A stretch of 64,000 nucleotides of DNA from an uncultured Paracoccaceae bacterium (GTDB lineage: Bacteria; Pseudomonadota; Alphaproteobacteria; Rhodobacterales; Rhodobacteraceae): contig CAMFGW010000003.1 in assembly GCA_945952025.1 (NCBI GenBank), positions 98,103 to 162,102 on the forward strand. The letters are read 5' to 3'. Both the position numbers and the translations under genes were made by a program. The notes below the pieces were generated by a model. The model saw nothing but the letters and a program-made list of their open reading frames with translations. It had not been told where the DNA came from and ran no database searches. Of this stretch, positions 25,242 through 34,147 are shown one piece after another (positions within the stretch are counted from its first letter, which is position 1; each line of letters begins with the position of its first letter).

Positions 25242-25724
25242 TCAGGCCTCGGCCAGCAGGGCGTGCAGGTCCAATGGCTCGGTCACCATCTTCAGGGCGC
25301 CGTTCGCCTCGCGCGGCCATTCGGCCTCGGGGCGGTCGCGGTAAAGTTCGACACCGTTGCCGTCGGGGTCGCGCAGGTAGATCGCCTCGGACACGCCATG
25401 GTCGGACGCGCCCTCGAGCGGCCAGCGGGCCTCGACCAGGCTCTTCAGGACGCGCGCCAGATCGCCGCGCGTCGGGTAGAGGAAGGCCGAATGGTAAAGG
25501 CCGGTTGTCCCCGGTGCGGGCGGCTTGCCCCCGCGGCTTTCCCAGGTGTTCAGGCCGATGTGGTGGTGATAGCCGCCGGCCGACAGGAAGGCGGCGCTGT
25601 TGCCCATCCGCTGCTGCAGCTCAAAGCCGAGGACGCCGGAATAGAAGGCGATTGCGCGGTCGAGGTCGGCGACCTTCAGGTGAACGTGACCGACGCGGGC
25701 GCCGGCCGGGGCGACGTAGCTCAT
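25242..25724 (-). CDS. VOC-family (glyoxalase/extradiol dioxygenase-like) protein
   Basis: A 160-residue vicinal-oxygen-chelate protein. The likely metal ligands sit in VGHVHLKV (N-terminal module), YHHHIGLN (middle) and GVELYRDRP (C-terminal), the arrangement of small CatE-like 2,3-dioxygenases. The exact substrate cannot be told. The gene is monocistronic. Confidence 0.85.
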   Translation of the reverse strand: MSYVAPAGARVGHVHLKVADLDRAIAFYSGVLGFELQQRMGNSAAFLSAGGYHHHIGLNTWESRGGKPPAPGTTGLYHSAFLYPTRGDLARVLKSLVEARWPLEGASDHGVSEAIYLRDPDGNGVELYRDRPEAEWPREANGALKMVTEPLDLHALLAEA

Positions 25725-25911
25725 GGATAGTCCTTTCGCGTGACATTGGCGACGAAGATAGGCGCGGCGGGCTTTGCCGGAAAGGCATCTGGGCGAACGG
25801 CGACTGTGCGCGGATGCGGGGGAGATGCGGGGGGCGGCGCGCGCGCGGACGCCGCGGCATCAACCTTGTGGATTTTCGCGACGAAGCGGCCCTATCCTGC
25901 GCGCATAGCGC

Positions 25912-25956
25912 CGGGGACAGGCCCGGGGACAGGCCCGGGGACAGGCCCGGGGACAG
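25912..25956 (+). repeat. 12-bp tandem repeat, about four copies
   Basis: CGGGGACAGGCC three times and a fourth partial copy, ending 10 bp before the first candidate GTG of the metallophosphoesterase gene. Copy-number change here could alter spacing of its leader. The rest of the 25725-25966 gap shows no gene. Confidence 0.85.
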
Positions 25957-25972
25957 GATCGAGAGGGTGACG

Positions 25973-28321
25973 GTGAGCGGTACTTCGACGGGTGCACGGG
26001 CCCTGGGCGTTCTGGTCATGGCGGGGGGTGTCCTCTGCCTGACGACGCCGGGCTGGGCGGGGGGCCGGGCGGTCTATCTGGCGGGGATCGCGCTGGCGCT
26101 TTCCGGCATCTCGCGGGTGATGGGCTGGTTTCGCGGGCGAAGCGCCCTCAGCACGGGCCTTCTGGGCGGCATCGGGCTGATCGCCGTCGGTGTGCTGTTC
26201 CTGTCGGCGGGCAATCTGGTCGCGGGGGCCTTCGGGCGGCTCCTGGCGCTCTGGTTTCTGGCAGAGGCGGGGCGGCGACTTCTGGCGCTGACGCGGGCCG
26301 AGGGGCGGGCGCAGTGGCTCGGCAACCTGGTGGGCACGGCGCTGGCCCTGGCCCTGGCCGGGGTGGCCTGGCGGCTGGCGGACAATGTCCCACTGCTGGC
26401 GGGTCTTGTCGCCGGTGTCTTGCTCTTGATGACCGGATGGGAAATGGCGATGCGCAGCGGGGAAGCCGCGCTGCCGCTGGCAGAGGCGCGCGACCGCCAC
26501 CCGGACGGGGGGCTCGGGATCGGGCCGGGCGAGGATCTGGGGCAGCTCAACGACACGCTCGCCCGTGCCAATTCGCTGACGTCGGTCGAAACGCTGTCGT
26601 GGCTCCTTTACGTCACGGCGCTTCTCTTTGCCGTCCATGCGGTGCGGATGCAGGCGAGCCTGTCGATCGAGGGGCTGATCCCCTCGCTTGTCGCCACGGC
26701 GGGCGATCTTCTCATCGCTGTCCTTGTCTACTGGGCGATCCTTCTGCCGGCCCGGCTGGTGTGGCGGAGTGCCACGCGGGCGATCGAGCGGCGGCTCTGG
26801 GCCGAGCGCCGGGCGGGGGCGGCCGCCAGGGACAGGGACAGCGACAGGCGCAAGCTCGCCGACCGGCTGACCGGCGCCTGGCTCGACGGGCGCTACCGTT
26901 TCGCCTACCGGCTGTCGCGCGCGCGGGCCTCGCTGCTCGAGGGCTTGAGCCTTGCGCTCGGCGGCGGGCTGATCGTCGCGGGGCTTTTGGTGTCGATCAA
27001 TTCGATCTGGGGATTTTCCTGGTATTTCAACACGGAAAACTGGGCGTCGGGCGTCTTTCAGGCGGTGACGGGCCCGCGCGTCGACGACTGGCGGCAGGCG
27101 ATGGCCACGGCGGTCGCGAAGGAAGAGGGCAAGCCGACCGACCAGGCCTTCAGCGTTGCGCCCGAGGGGCTCGACGGCGATTTCAGCTTCCTTGTCATTG
27201 GCGATCCCGGCGAGGGGGACCCGTCGCAACTGGTCCTGAAGGACCAGATATTGGCCCGCGCCGCCGATCCGTCGGTGAAGTTCGTCGTCCTGTCGTCGGA
27301 CATCATCTATCCGGCGGGCGAGATGAAGGATTACGAGCGCAACTTCTACCTGCCGATGAAGGGGCTGACGAAGCCGGTCTATGCCATTCCGGGCAACCAC
27401 GACTGGTTCAACGCGCTTGACGCCTTCAACGCGAACCTTCTGACGCCAGAGGCGGCGCTGGCCTCGATGCGGGCGCGGGCCGGGGTCGATCACGGCCTGA
27501 CGCTCCTGTCGGACGAGGAGCGGCAGGAGATGATCGCCGAGGCGGCGCGGCTTCGCGGGCTCTACGGCATCAAGGCGGGGCTGCAGACGGCGCCCTATTT
27601 CGACGTGCAAACCCCCGAATTCGCTCTGATCGCGGTCGATACGGGCGTCCTGAAGACGATGGACAAGGTGCAGACGGAGTGGATGAAGGCGCGGCTCGCG
27701 GTGGCGAAGGGCAAGTTCATCATGGTCGTCGCGGGGCATCCGCGCTACGCGGGCGGTCATGACACGGCCGAGCCGGGGACCGAGTTTGCCGGGCTTTACG
27801 ATATGCTTGCCAGGGACGGCGTTGCAGTGGCCATGGCGGGCGACACGCATGATTTCGAATATTATGCCGAGCCTGTGTCCGGCCCGCGCGGCGTCCTGCA
27901 CCATTTCCTGAACGGAGGCGGCGGCGCTTACCTGAGCATCGGCACCGCGCTCGACTGGCCCAAGGCGCCGCCGACGGCCGACTGGGCCTACTACCCTTCG
28001 ACAGCCGCGCTGACGGCCAAGATGAACGAAGCGACGCCGCGCTGGAAATGGCCGTTCTGGGCCTGGATCCGCCATGCCAGCGCCTGGCCGGTGTCGGTCG
28101 AGACGCTGTCGGGCATCTTCGACTTCAACAAGGCGCCCTTCTTCCAGAGCTTCATGGAGGTTCAGGTTTCGCCCTCGAAGGGCATCGTGACCTACAGCCT
28201 CTGGGGGCAGGACGGGCCCTTGCATTGGCGCGAGCTGGACAGGGCGGGCCTGGTGGGCAAGGGGGCCGATCCGGATGCGCAGGTGACGGTGTCGCTGCCC
28301 CTGACGGCACTGGCAGAGTAG
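25973..28321 (+). CDS. Membrane-anchored metallophosphoesterase
   Basis: About 782 residues. The N-terminal 330 residues carry roughly eight hydrophobic segments, then one more helix (about 320-345), then a calcineurin-like phosphoesterase domain. Purple-acid-phosphatase-type motifs are GDPG, SSDIIYP (for GDxxY), PGNHDW, VVAGHPRY and GDTHD. The last is normally GHxH, so one metal-ligand His is replaced by Asp. The start is uncertain: GTG at 25973, with GAGAGGG at useful spacing, is preferred over GTG at 25967. The catalytic domain should face one membrane side; the substrate is unknown. Confidence 0.8.
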   Translation: MSGTSTGARALGVLVMAGGVLCLTTPGWAGGRAVYLAGIALALSGISRVMGWFRGRSALSTGLLGGIGLIAVGVLFLSAGNLVAGAFGRLLALWFLAEAGRRLLALTRAEGRAQWLGNLVGTALALALAGVAWRLADNVPLLAGLVAGVLLLMTGWEMAMRSGEAALPLAEARDRHPDGGLGIGPGEDLGQLNDTLARANSLTSVETLSWLLYVTALLFAVHAVRMQASLSIEGLIPSLVATAGDLLIAVLVYWAILLPARLVWRSATRAIERRLWAERRAGAAARDRDSDRRKLADRLTGAWLDGRYRFAYRLSRARASLLEGLSLALGGGLIVAGLLVSINSIWGFSWYFNTENWASGVFQAVTGPRVDDWRQAMATAVAKEEGKPTDQAFSVAPEGLDGDFSFLVIGDPGEGDPSQLVLKDQILARAADPSVKFVVLSSDIIYPAGEMKDYERNFYLPMKGLTKPVYAIPGNHDWFNALDAFNANLLTPEAALASMRARAGVDHGLTLLSDEERQEMIAEAARLRGLYGIKAGLQTAPYFDVQTPEFALIAVDTGVLKTMDKVQTEWMKARLAVAKGKFIMVVAGHPRYAGGHDTAEPGTEFAGLYDMLARDGVAVAMAGDTHDFEYYAEPVSGPRGVLHHFLNGGGGAYLSIGTALDWPKAPPTADWAYYPSTAALTAKMNEATPRWKWPFWAWIRHASAWPVSVETLSGIFDFNKAPFFQSFMEVQVSPSKGIVTYSLWGQDGPLHWRELDRAGLVGKGADPDAQVTVSLPLTALAE

Positions 28322-28332
28322 GGGCGTTCGCC

Positions 28333-29745
28333 CTAGGCGCGCCCGAACTCGTCCGAGATCCGTTCGATGTCGTCTTCCTCGAGGTAGGTGCCGGTCTGGA
28401 CCTCGATGATCTCGACCGGGATCTTGCCGGGGTTCGCCAGTCGGTGGACCGAGCCGATCGGCAGGTAGACGCTTTCGTTTTCGTGCAGAATGCTGATCGT
28501 GTCGTCCAGCGTCACTTCGGCGGTGCCGCGCACCACGACCCAGTGCTCGGCCCGATGGTGGTGGCGTTGCAGCGACAGTTTTGCGCCGGGGCTGACGACG
28601 ATGCGCTTCACCCGGAAGCGTTCGCCCAGGTCCATGGTCTGATACCAGCCCCAGGGCCGGTGGACGCGCAGATGCTCGGTCGCGACCGGACGGCCCTCGG
28701 CCTTCAGCCCCTCGACCAGGCCCTTCACGTCCTGTGCCCGATCGCGCGGGGCGACAAGGATCGCGTCGGCGGTCTCGACCACCGCAAGCCCCTCGACGCC
28801 CAGGACGCAGACGGTGCGGCTGTCGGCGCGGACCAGGTTGTCCCGCGCGTCCCGCGCCACCACGTCGCCCGTCAGGGCATTGCCGTCCGCGTCCTTGTCC
28901 GCGACCGACCAGAGCGCGTTCCAGTCGCCCACGTCCGACCAGCTGAAGGTCGCCTCGACCACCTGGGCGTCGGCGGTATGTTCCATGAAGGCATGGTCGA
29001 AGGAAATCTGGCTGACCTCTTCGAACGCGCGGCCGGGGATGAACATGCCCAGATCGGCACGCATCTCCGCGACCGCGTCCTGCATCCGCGCCACATCGTC
29101 GGGGCGGAGTGCCGCGAGCGCCTCGACCAGCCAACCGGCGCGGAAGCAGAAGATGCCCGCGTTCCACAGGCAGCCGTCGGCGATCAGCTGCCGGGCGCGC
29201 CCGGCGTCGGGCTTTTCGACGAAGGCCGCGACGGCGCGGGTGCCGGCGCCGGTCGCGGCGCCGGGCCGGATGTAGCCGTAGCCGGTCGCGGGTTCAGTGG
29301 GCGTCACGCCGATGACGGCAATGCCCGCATCGCGGACGGCGCGGGCGGCGGTCAGGATCGCCGTGCGGAAGGCGCCTTCGCCCCGGATCATGTGGTCCGA
29401 GGGCATGACGGCCAGGACGGTTTCGGGCCCCTCGTCGGCTGCGACCGTCAGGGCCGCCAGAAGGACCGCCGCCATCGTGTCGCGCCGGGCGGGCTCCAGC
29501 AGGATCTTCGTTCCCGGGGCGACCTTTTCGGCCTGTTCGCGCAGCATGAAGCGCACGGCGTGGCTGCCGACGACCATGGGCATGCCGAAGCCCTCCGCGC
29601 CCGCGACGCGGGCGAGCGTGTCCTGCAGCATGGTCCGTTCGCCGGTCAGGGGCAGAAGCTGCTTGGCCATCCCCTCACGCGAGACGGGCCAGAGCCTGGT
29701 GCCGGTGCCGCCCGACAGGATCACGGGTTTGACGGTCTGGGTCAT
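28333..29745 (-). CDS. manC: Mannose-1-phosphate guanylyltransferase / mannose-6-phosphate isomerase
   Basis: A 470-residue bifunctional type II PMI/GMP enzyme making GDP-mannose. The N-terminal nucleotidyltransferase has GGTGTRLWPVSREGMAKQ, with Met-Ala where Pro is usual before KQ, and FVEKP. The C-terminal cupin has LSLQRHHHRAEHWVVVRGTAEV and GSVHRLANPG for zinc binding. Start at 29745; the longer frame is ignored. The phosphomannomutase gene lies divergently upstream, giving a complete Man-6-P to GDP-Man route. Confidence 0.95.
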   Translation of the reverse strand: MTQTVKPVILSGGTGTRLWPVSREGMAKQLLPLTGERTMLQDTLARVAGAEGFGMPMVVGSHAVRFMLREQAEKVAPGTKILLEPARRDTMAAVLLAALTVAADEGPETVLAVMPSDHMIRGEGAFRTAILTAARAVRDAGIAVIGVTPTEPATGYGYIRPGAATGAGTRAVAAFVEKPDAGRARQLIADGCLWNAGIFCFRAGWLVEALAALRPDDVARMQDAVAEMRADLGMFIPGRAFEEVSQISFDHAFMEHTADAQVVEATFSWSDVGDWNALWSVADKDADGNALTGDVVARDARDNLVRADSRTVCVLGVEGLAVVETADAILVAPRDRAQDVKGLVEGLKAEGRPVATEHLRVHRPWGWYQTMDLGERFRVKRIVVSPGAKLSLQRHHHRAEHWVVVRGTAEVTLDDTISILHENESVYLPIGSVHRLANPGKIPVEIIEVQTGTYLEEDDIERISDEFGRA

Positions 29746-30064
29746 GGTGCCTTCCTTGCCGCCACTGGGTCCCCCTGACATCGGCCAACGCGCGCGGGCT
29801 GGCAAGGTCCTGAAATCGCCCCAAGGCAGTTTAGTCGCCTTGTTGGTGGCCTTGTTTGTGGCCTTGCCGCCGGCCGGTTCTTGTGTGCGGCCCGCAATCC
29901 GCTCATGAAGGCCAGGGTGCGGGCGGGCGGCCGGCAAACCGGGCGTGCGCGTCGGGGGCCGACTGTTGCCAGGGCCTGCCGGGGCTGGCGAGGTGGCCGG
30001 TGTTGTTTCGCCTTCGGGCCGGGCGTGGAGGCGGGCGTGAAGGCGGGTGTGGGGGACGGGCGGG
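29746..30064. other. Divergent intergenic region manC / phosphomannomutase
   Basis: 319 bp with no convincing gene. It holds two imperfect 12 bp tandem arrays, at 29834-29869 (GTCGCCTTGTTG, GTGGCCTTGTTT, GTGGCCTTGCCG) and 30025-30048 (GTGGAGGCGGGC, GTGAAGGCGGGT). Promoters for both genes should lie here, but none is obvious. Confidence 0.6.
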
Positions 30065-31447
30065 ATGGCAGCGAAATTCGGGACGAGCGGGCTGCGCGGG
30101 CTGGTGGTCGAGCTGACCGATGAGGTGGTCGCGGACCATGTCGCGGCCTTCCTGCGTGCCGTCGGTCCTGCGCCGGGGCTGCTGATCGGCCGCGACCTGC
30201 GGGCGTCCTCGCCTGCGCTCGCCTCGGTCGTTGCGGCGGCGGCGCGGGGGGCGGGGGTCCGGCCCCTTGATCTGGGCGTGCTGCCGACGCCCGCGCTCGC
30301 GCTTGCGGCCGGGGCGGCGGGGTGGCCCGCGGTGATGGTGACCGGAAGCCACATCCCGGCGGACCGCAACGGGCTCAAGTTCTATTCGAGCTCGGGAGAG
30401 ATCACCAAGGCCGAAGAGGCGGCGATCACCGAAGGCGCGCGGTCGGCGCGGGCTGCTCGGCCGGACGGCGCTTTCCCCGATGACGGTGGTGCTGCGCGGC
30501 GGGCCTATCTGGACCGCTATGCAGGGTTCTTCGGGCCGGGTGCGCTTGGCGGCCTGCGGGTCGGCGTCTACCAGCAGTCGACCGTCGCGCGGGACCTGCT
30601 GGTCGATCTTCTGACGGCTCTCGGGGCCGAGCCCGTGCCGCTCGCCCGGTCAGAGGTGTTCATCCCGGTCGATACCGAGGCAGTGTCGGCCGACATGCGC
30701 GCGCAGCTCGGGCAATGGGCCACGCTGGGCTTCGACGCGATCCTGTCGGCGGACGGGGATGCCGACCGGCCGATGGTCGCGGACGAGAGGGGCGCGCTGG
30801 TCTGCGGCGACCTTTTGGGCCTTCTGACCGCGCGGGCGCTCGGGGCCCGGGCGGTGGTGACGCCGGTGTCCTCGACCACCGCGATCGAGGCGTCGGGGGC
30901 CTTTCCGACGGTCGTGCGCACCCGGATCGGCTCGCCTCATGTCATCGCCGGGATGGCGAGTGCCGGACCGCGCACCGTGGGGTTCGAGGCGAACGGCGGT
31001 TTTCTTCTGGGGTTCGAGGCGCGGCAGGGGGGCCGGACGCTGGCCGCCCTGCCGACGCGCGATGCGTTCCTGCCGATGCTGATGCCGCTCGTCGAGGCCC
31101 TGGCGGCGGGGCGGCCGCTCTCGGCCCTTCTGGCCGGCCTGCCCCGGCGGGCGACGGCCTCTGACCGGATCGAGGGCGTGCCGACCGAGCGGTCGCAGGC
31201 GCTTGTCGCGGCGCTGTCGGCCGATGCGAAGGCCCGGGCGGCCTTCTTTGCGCCCTTCGGGGCGGAGGCGGCGCTCGACCTGACGGACGGGCTGCGTGTC
31301 ACGTTCAGGGACGGGCTGATCCTGCACCTGCGCCCCTCGGGCAATGCACCGGAACTGCGCTGCTATGCCGAAGCCGGGACCGAGGCTGCGGCGCAGTCCG
31401 CACTTCACGCCTGCCTCGCTCGCGCCCGGGATCGCCTCGCCGGATAA
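30065..31447 (+). CDS. Phosphomannomutase / phosphohexomutase
   Basis: A 460-residue alpha-D-phosphohexomutase converting Man-6-P to Man-1-P (possibly also Glc). The four signature loops are present: phosphoserine loop MVTGSHIPADRNG, metal loop SADGDADRPMV, sugar loop GFEANGG and phosphate loop RPSGNAPELR. The ATG at 30065 gives MAAKFGTSGLRG, the normal N-terminus; an upstream GTG is less likely. Lies between manC (divergent) and a GAPDH-like gene. Confidence 0.93.
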   Translation: MAAKFGTSGLRGLVVELTDEVVADHVAAFLRAVGPAPGLLIGRDLRASSPALASVVAAAARGAGVRPLDLGVLPTPALALAAGAAGWPAVMVTGSHIPADRNGLKFYSSSGEITKAEEAAITEGARSARAARPDGAFPDDGGAARRAYLDRYAGFFGPGALGGLRVGVYQQSTVARDLLVDLLTALGAEPVPLARSEVFIPVDTEAVSADMRAQLGQWATLGFDAILSADGDADRPMVADERGALVCGDLLGLLTARALGARAVVTPVSSTTAIEASGAFPTVVRTRIGSPHVIAGMASAGPRTVGFEANGGFLLGFEARQGGRTLAALPTRDAFLPMLMPLVEALAAGRPLSALLAGLPRRATASDRIEGVPTERSQALVAALSADAKARAAFFAPFGAEAALDLTDGLRVTFRDGLILHLRPSGNAPELRCYAEAGTEAAAQSALHACLARARDRLAG

Positions 31448-31552
31448 AGGTCTGTATCGGTTACAAGTTTTCCGCCGCCGCGCGGCTAAGGCCCGTTGAA
31501 CTCCGCGTCCGGCCCCGCCAGACTGCGGGCCGGAACGGGACCGGAGGGTATG

Positions 31553-32539
31553 ATGGTTCGGGTGGCGATCAACGGGTTCGGGCGCATCGGCCGGTCGGTC
31601 TTGCGGGCCGCACTTTCGGGTGGCCATGACGACATCGAGATCGCGCTGGTGAACGACATCGCGCGCCCCGACATCGCGACCTATCTCTTTGAATATGACA
31701 GCACTTTCGGCCCCTGGCGCGGCAGCGTGACGCTCGAGGACGACTGGCTTGTGGTCAATGGCCGCCGCATCCGGCTGACCGGCACGCGGGATCTGGGGGC
31801 GGCGGACCTGACGGGCATCGACCTTGTCATGGAATGCACCGGGCGGGGCGGCGACCGCATGGTGGCCGAGGCGGGTCTGAGGGGTGGCGCGGGCAAGGTG
31901 CTGATCTCTGGGCCCGCGCCCTCGGCCGACTATACCGTGGTCCTCGGGGCGAATGACGATGGGCTGAAGCCCGGCCACCGAGTCGTCTCGAACGCCTCGT
32001 GCACGACGAATGCGCTGGCGCCGCTGGTGCGGTTCCTCGACGGGGCTTTCGGGGTCGAGACGGGGTGGATGACGACGATTCATTGCTACACCGGCAGCCA
32101 GCCGACGATCGACGCGCCGGCGGATGACTTCGCCCGGTCGCGCGCGGCGGCGCTGTCGATGGTGCCGACGACCACCTCGGCGCAGAAGCTTCTCGACATC
32201 GTGCTGCCGGGGCTGGCGGGCCGGATCGAGGGTGCTGCGGTGCGGGTGCCGGTCGCCTCTGTCTCGGCGGTCGACCTGACGGTCACGCTGCGCGCCCGGC
32301 CGGACCGGGCGGCGGTCAATGCGGCCCTTGCGCAGGCGGCGGAGGGGAGCGGCGTGATCGGCGCGACGGACCGGCCGCTGGTGTCGTCCGACCTGCGCGC
32401 CCGGCCCGAAAGCATCGTCATGGCGCTGCCGGAAACCCATGTGACCAAGGGCGGGCTGGTGCGCGTCTTCGGCTGGTATGACAACGAATGGGGGTTTTCC
32501 AACCGGATGCTGGACGTGGCCCGGCTGATGGCGGTTTAG
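31553..32539 (+). CDS. Type I glyceraldehyde-3-phosphate dehydrogenase-like
   Basis: About 328 residues. The NAD loop is INGFGRIGRSV, the catalytic Cys150 is in SNASCTTNALAP and His177 in MTTIHCYTGSQ, and the end is WYDNEWGFSNRM. Several usually conserved stretches differ (HLKGGAKKV reads GLRGGAGKV), so it is a divergent paralogue. Erythrose-4-phosphate or another aldose phosphate is a possible substrate. Two consecutive ATGs (31550, 31553) follow GGAGGG; the second has better spacing. Confidence 0.88.
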   Translation: MVRVAINGFGRIGRSVLRAALSGGHDDIEIALVNDIARPDIATYLFEYDSTFGPWRGSVTLEDDWLVVNGRRIRLTGTRDLGAADLTGIDLVMECTGRGGDRMVAEAGLRGGAGKVLISGPAPSADYTVVLGANDDGLKPGHRVVSNASCTTNALAPLVRFLDGAFGVETGWMTTIHCYTGSQPTIDAPADDFARSRAAALSMVPTTTSAQKLLDIVLPGLAGRIEGAAVRVPVASVSAVDLTVTLRARPDRAAVNAALAQAAEGSGVIGATDRPLVSSDLRARPESIVMALPETHVTKGGLVRVFGWYDNEWGFSNRMLDVARLMAV

Positions 32540-32566
32540 GCTGGGTTGGGGGTTACGATTCCGTTG

Positions 32567-32796
32567 GCCCCGGGTGGCAGGGGCCGTTGACCCTGCCACA
32601 GCGCAACGATGCCTGTTGTCCCGGCCGATGGCCCAAAGGCCATCGGCCAGCGCCCGCCCCGCCCTTGGCGGGCGCTTCGCGCCCACCGGGGCAGGCGCCG
32701 GCCTTCGACAGCTCATGACATGGGTGGTCCAGCGGTACCGTTCCCACGATGGTCGGGGGAGACGTATACGTTTCCTGATCCCGACCGGGCCCGGCG
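32567..32796 (+). repeat. Structured intergenic repeat, copy 3
   Basis: Third copy of the element described at 2061-2288. Same orientation and again between convergent genes (GAPDH-like and allA). H2 is identical to copy 1, while H3 shares its two A/C oppositions with copy 2. The distal stem appears as GGAGACGT/ACGTTTCC with one wobble. The remainder of the 287 bp gap is only short flanks. Confidence 0.85.
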
Positions 32797-32825
32797 ATCT
32801 AGCCGTGTCCCGCTGCCACCCCGAC

Positions 32826-33311
32826 CTAGCCCGTCACGACAAAGGGCGCGTCGTAGCGCCATTCCTGAAGGTTCGGCGTCGGGCCGATCCGGTCCACCAC
32901 GGCAAAGCGCCCTGGCGCCGCGAGGGGGGTCAGCACGCCGTGCCAGGTGGCGCGGCAAAGGTTGATGGCTTGCGCGCCATTGGTCAGGAAGGCGCGGGGC
33001 CGGCCGGGGCGGTCATCATCGTCGGGCGCCACGATCACCAGGAAGGGTGCCACGGTCATCGGCACGAAGGCCTGCGCGCCGTCGGGATGACGCTCGACCA
33101 GGCTGAAGGAATAGGGCAGCGCGCGCGGCTCGGCGTCGAAGATCGAGAGGCCCGCCCGCCCGTCCGGCCCGAAATCCAGCCGGGCAAGGTCATGGTGGCG
33201 GCGGCAGAGCCCCTCGTTGATGAGCCGGAAGGCCCCGGTCGCTTCCAGCACGTCGCCGAAGGGCCGGAAGGCCTCGGCCGTCAGCGGCTCGGCCTCGAGC
33301 ATCTGGCTCAT
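32826..33311 (-). CDS. allA: Ureidoglycolate lyase
   Basis: A 161-residue cupin-like enzyme releasing urea and glyoxylate from ureidoglycolate, the last step of ureide breakdown. Recognised from EPLTAEAFRPFGDVLEATG, the VERHPDGAQAFVPM block and ATWHGVLTPL. The ATG at 33311 overlaps the upstream gene by 4 bp, so a longer frame is discarded. Confidence 0.93.
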   Translation of the reverse strand: MSQMLEAEPLTAEAFRPFGDVLEATGAFRLINEGLCRRHHDLARLDFGPDGRAGLSIFDAEPRALPYSFSLVERHPDGAQAFVPMTVAPFLVIVAPDDDDRPGRPRAFLTNGAQAINLCRATWHGVLTPLAAPGRFAVVDRIGPTPNLQEWRYDAPFVVTG

Positions 33312-34147
33312 CGCGCGAAACCGCCCGGCCCGCGCAGCTTCGCATGGCGGTTCACGTCCTTGTAAAGCAGGTAGCGGAAGCGCCCGGGGCCGCCCGCATA
33401 ACAGGCCTGCGGGCAATAGGCGCGCAGCCACATGTAATCGCCCGCCTCGACCTCGACCCAGTCGCGGTTCAGCTTGTAGACCGCCTTGCCCTCCAGGACG
33501 TAGAGCCCATGCTCCATGACATGGGTTTCCTCGAAGGGGATCACGCCGCCCGGCTCGAAGGTCACGATATTGACGTGCATGTCGTGGCGCAGATCGTCAG
33601 GGTCCGCAAAGCGCGTCGTGCCCCAGCGGTTGGCGGTGCCCGGCATCCAGCTGATCGGCGTTTCATAGTCCGAGGTGATGAAGGCCGGCGGCGGCTCGAC
33701 CCCCTGGGCCGGTTCCCAGATCTTGCGGATCCAATGGAAGCGGCCGGGTGCGCTGTAGCGGTTCAGGATGCGCCAGTCGGTGCCGGGCGGCAGGTAGACA
33801 TAGGCGCCCGCGCCGATTTCGAGTTCCTCGGTCCCGAGGCGCAGCCAGAGCCGCCCCTCGGTGACGAAGAGGACGCCCTCGGCCCCCGCTTCGGGTTCCG
33901 GCGCGTCCGAGCCGCCGCCGGGGCTGACCTCCATCACGTAATGGCTGAAGGTTTCGGCAAAGCCGGTCAGGGGCCGGGCGATGATCCAGGCGCGTGTGCC
34001 GGTCCAGCCGGGCAGGAAGCTGGTCACGATGTCGGAAAAGCAGCCCTTCGGGATGACGCAATAGGCGTCGGTGAAGACCGCGCGGCCGGTCATCAGGTCG
34101 CTTTGCGCGGGCAGGCCACCCGTCGGCACGTAGTAGGTCTGGCTCAT
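33308..34147 (-). CDS. (S)-ureidoglycine aminohydrolase (bicupin)
   Basis: A 279-residue bicupin that hydrolyses ureidoglycine to ureidoglycolate and ammonia, linking allantoate to AllA. The C-terminal cupin has the metal motif FEETHVMEHGLYVLEGKAVYKL and the ending ACYAGGPGRFRYLLYKDVNRH. It overlaps both neighbours by 4 bp in the operon puuE-uraD, this gene, allA. An allantoate amidohydrolase gene is not visible in the window. Confidence 0.92.
   Translation of the reverse strand: MSQTYYVPTGGLPAQSDLMTGRAVFTDAYCVIPKGCFSDIVTSFLPGWTGTRAWIIARPLTGFAETFSHYVMEVSPGGGSDAPEPEAGAEGVLFVTEGRLWLRLGTEELEIGAGAYVYLPPGTDWRILNRYSAPGRFHWIRKIWEPAQGVEPPPAFITSDYETPISWMPGTANRWGTTRFADPDDLRHDMHVNIVTFEPGGVIPFEETHVMEHGLYVLEGKAVYKLNRDWVEVEAGDYMWLRAYCPQACYAGGPGRFRYLLYKDVNRHAKLRGPGGFAR

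Noticed and set aside
25121..25972. Extension of the metallophosphoesterase to 1066 residues.
   Set aside because: The added N-terminal part overlaps the VOC gene antisense and is Arg/Gly/Pro-rich; the ribosome site points to 25973.
25892..29167. A 1091-codon minus-strand ORF.
   Set aside because: It is antisense to the metallophosphoesterase and part of manC in another frame, with Arg/Pro-rich composition typical of GC-rich shadows.
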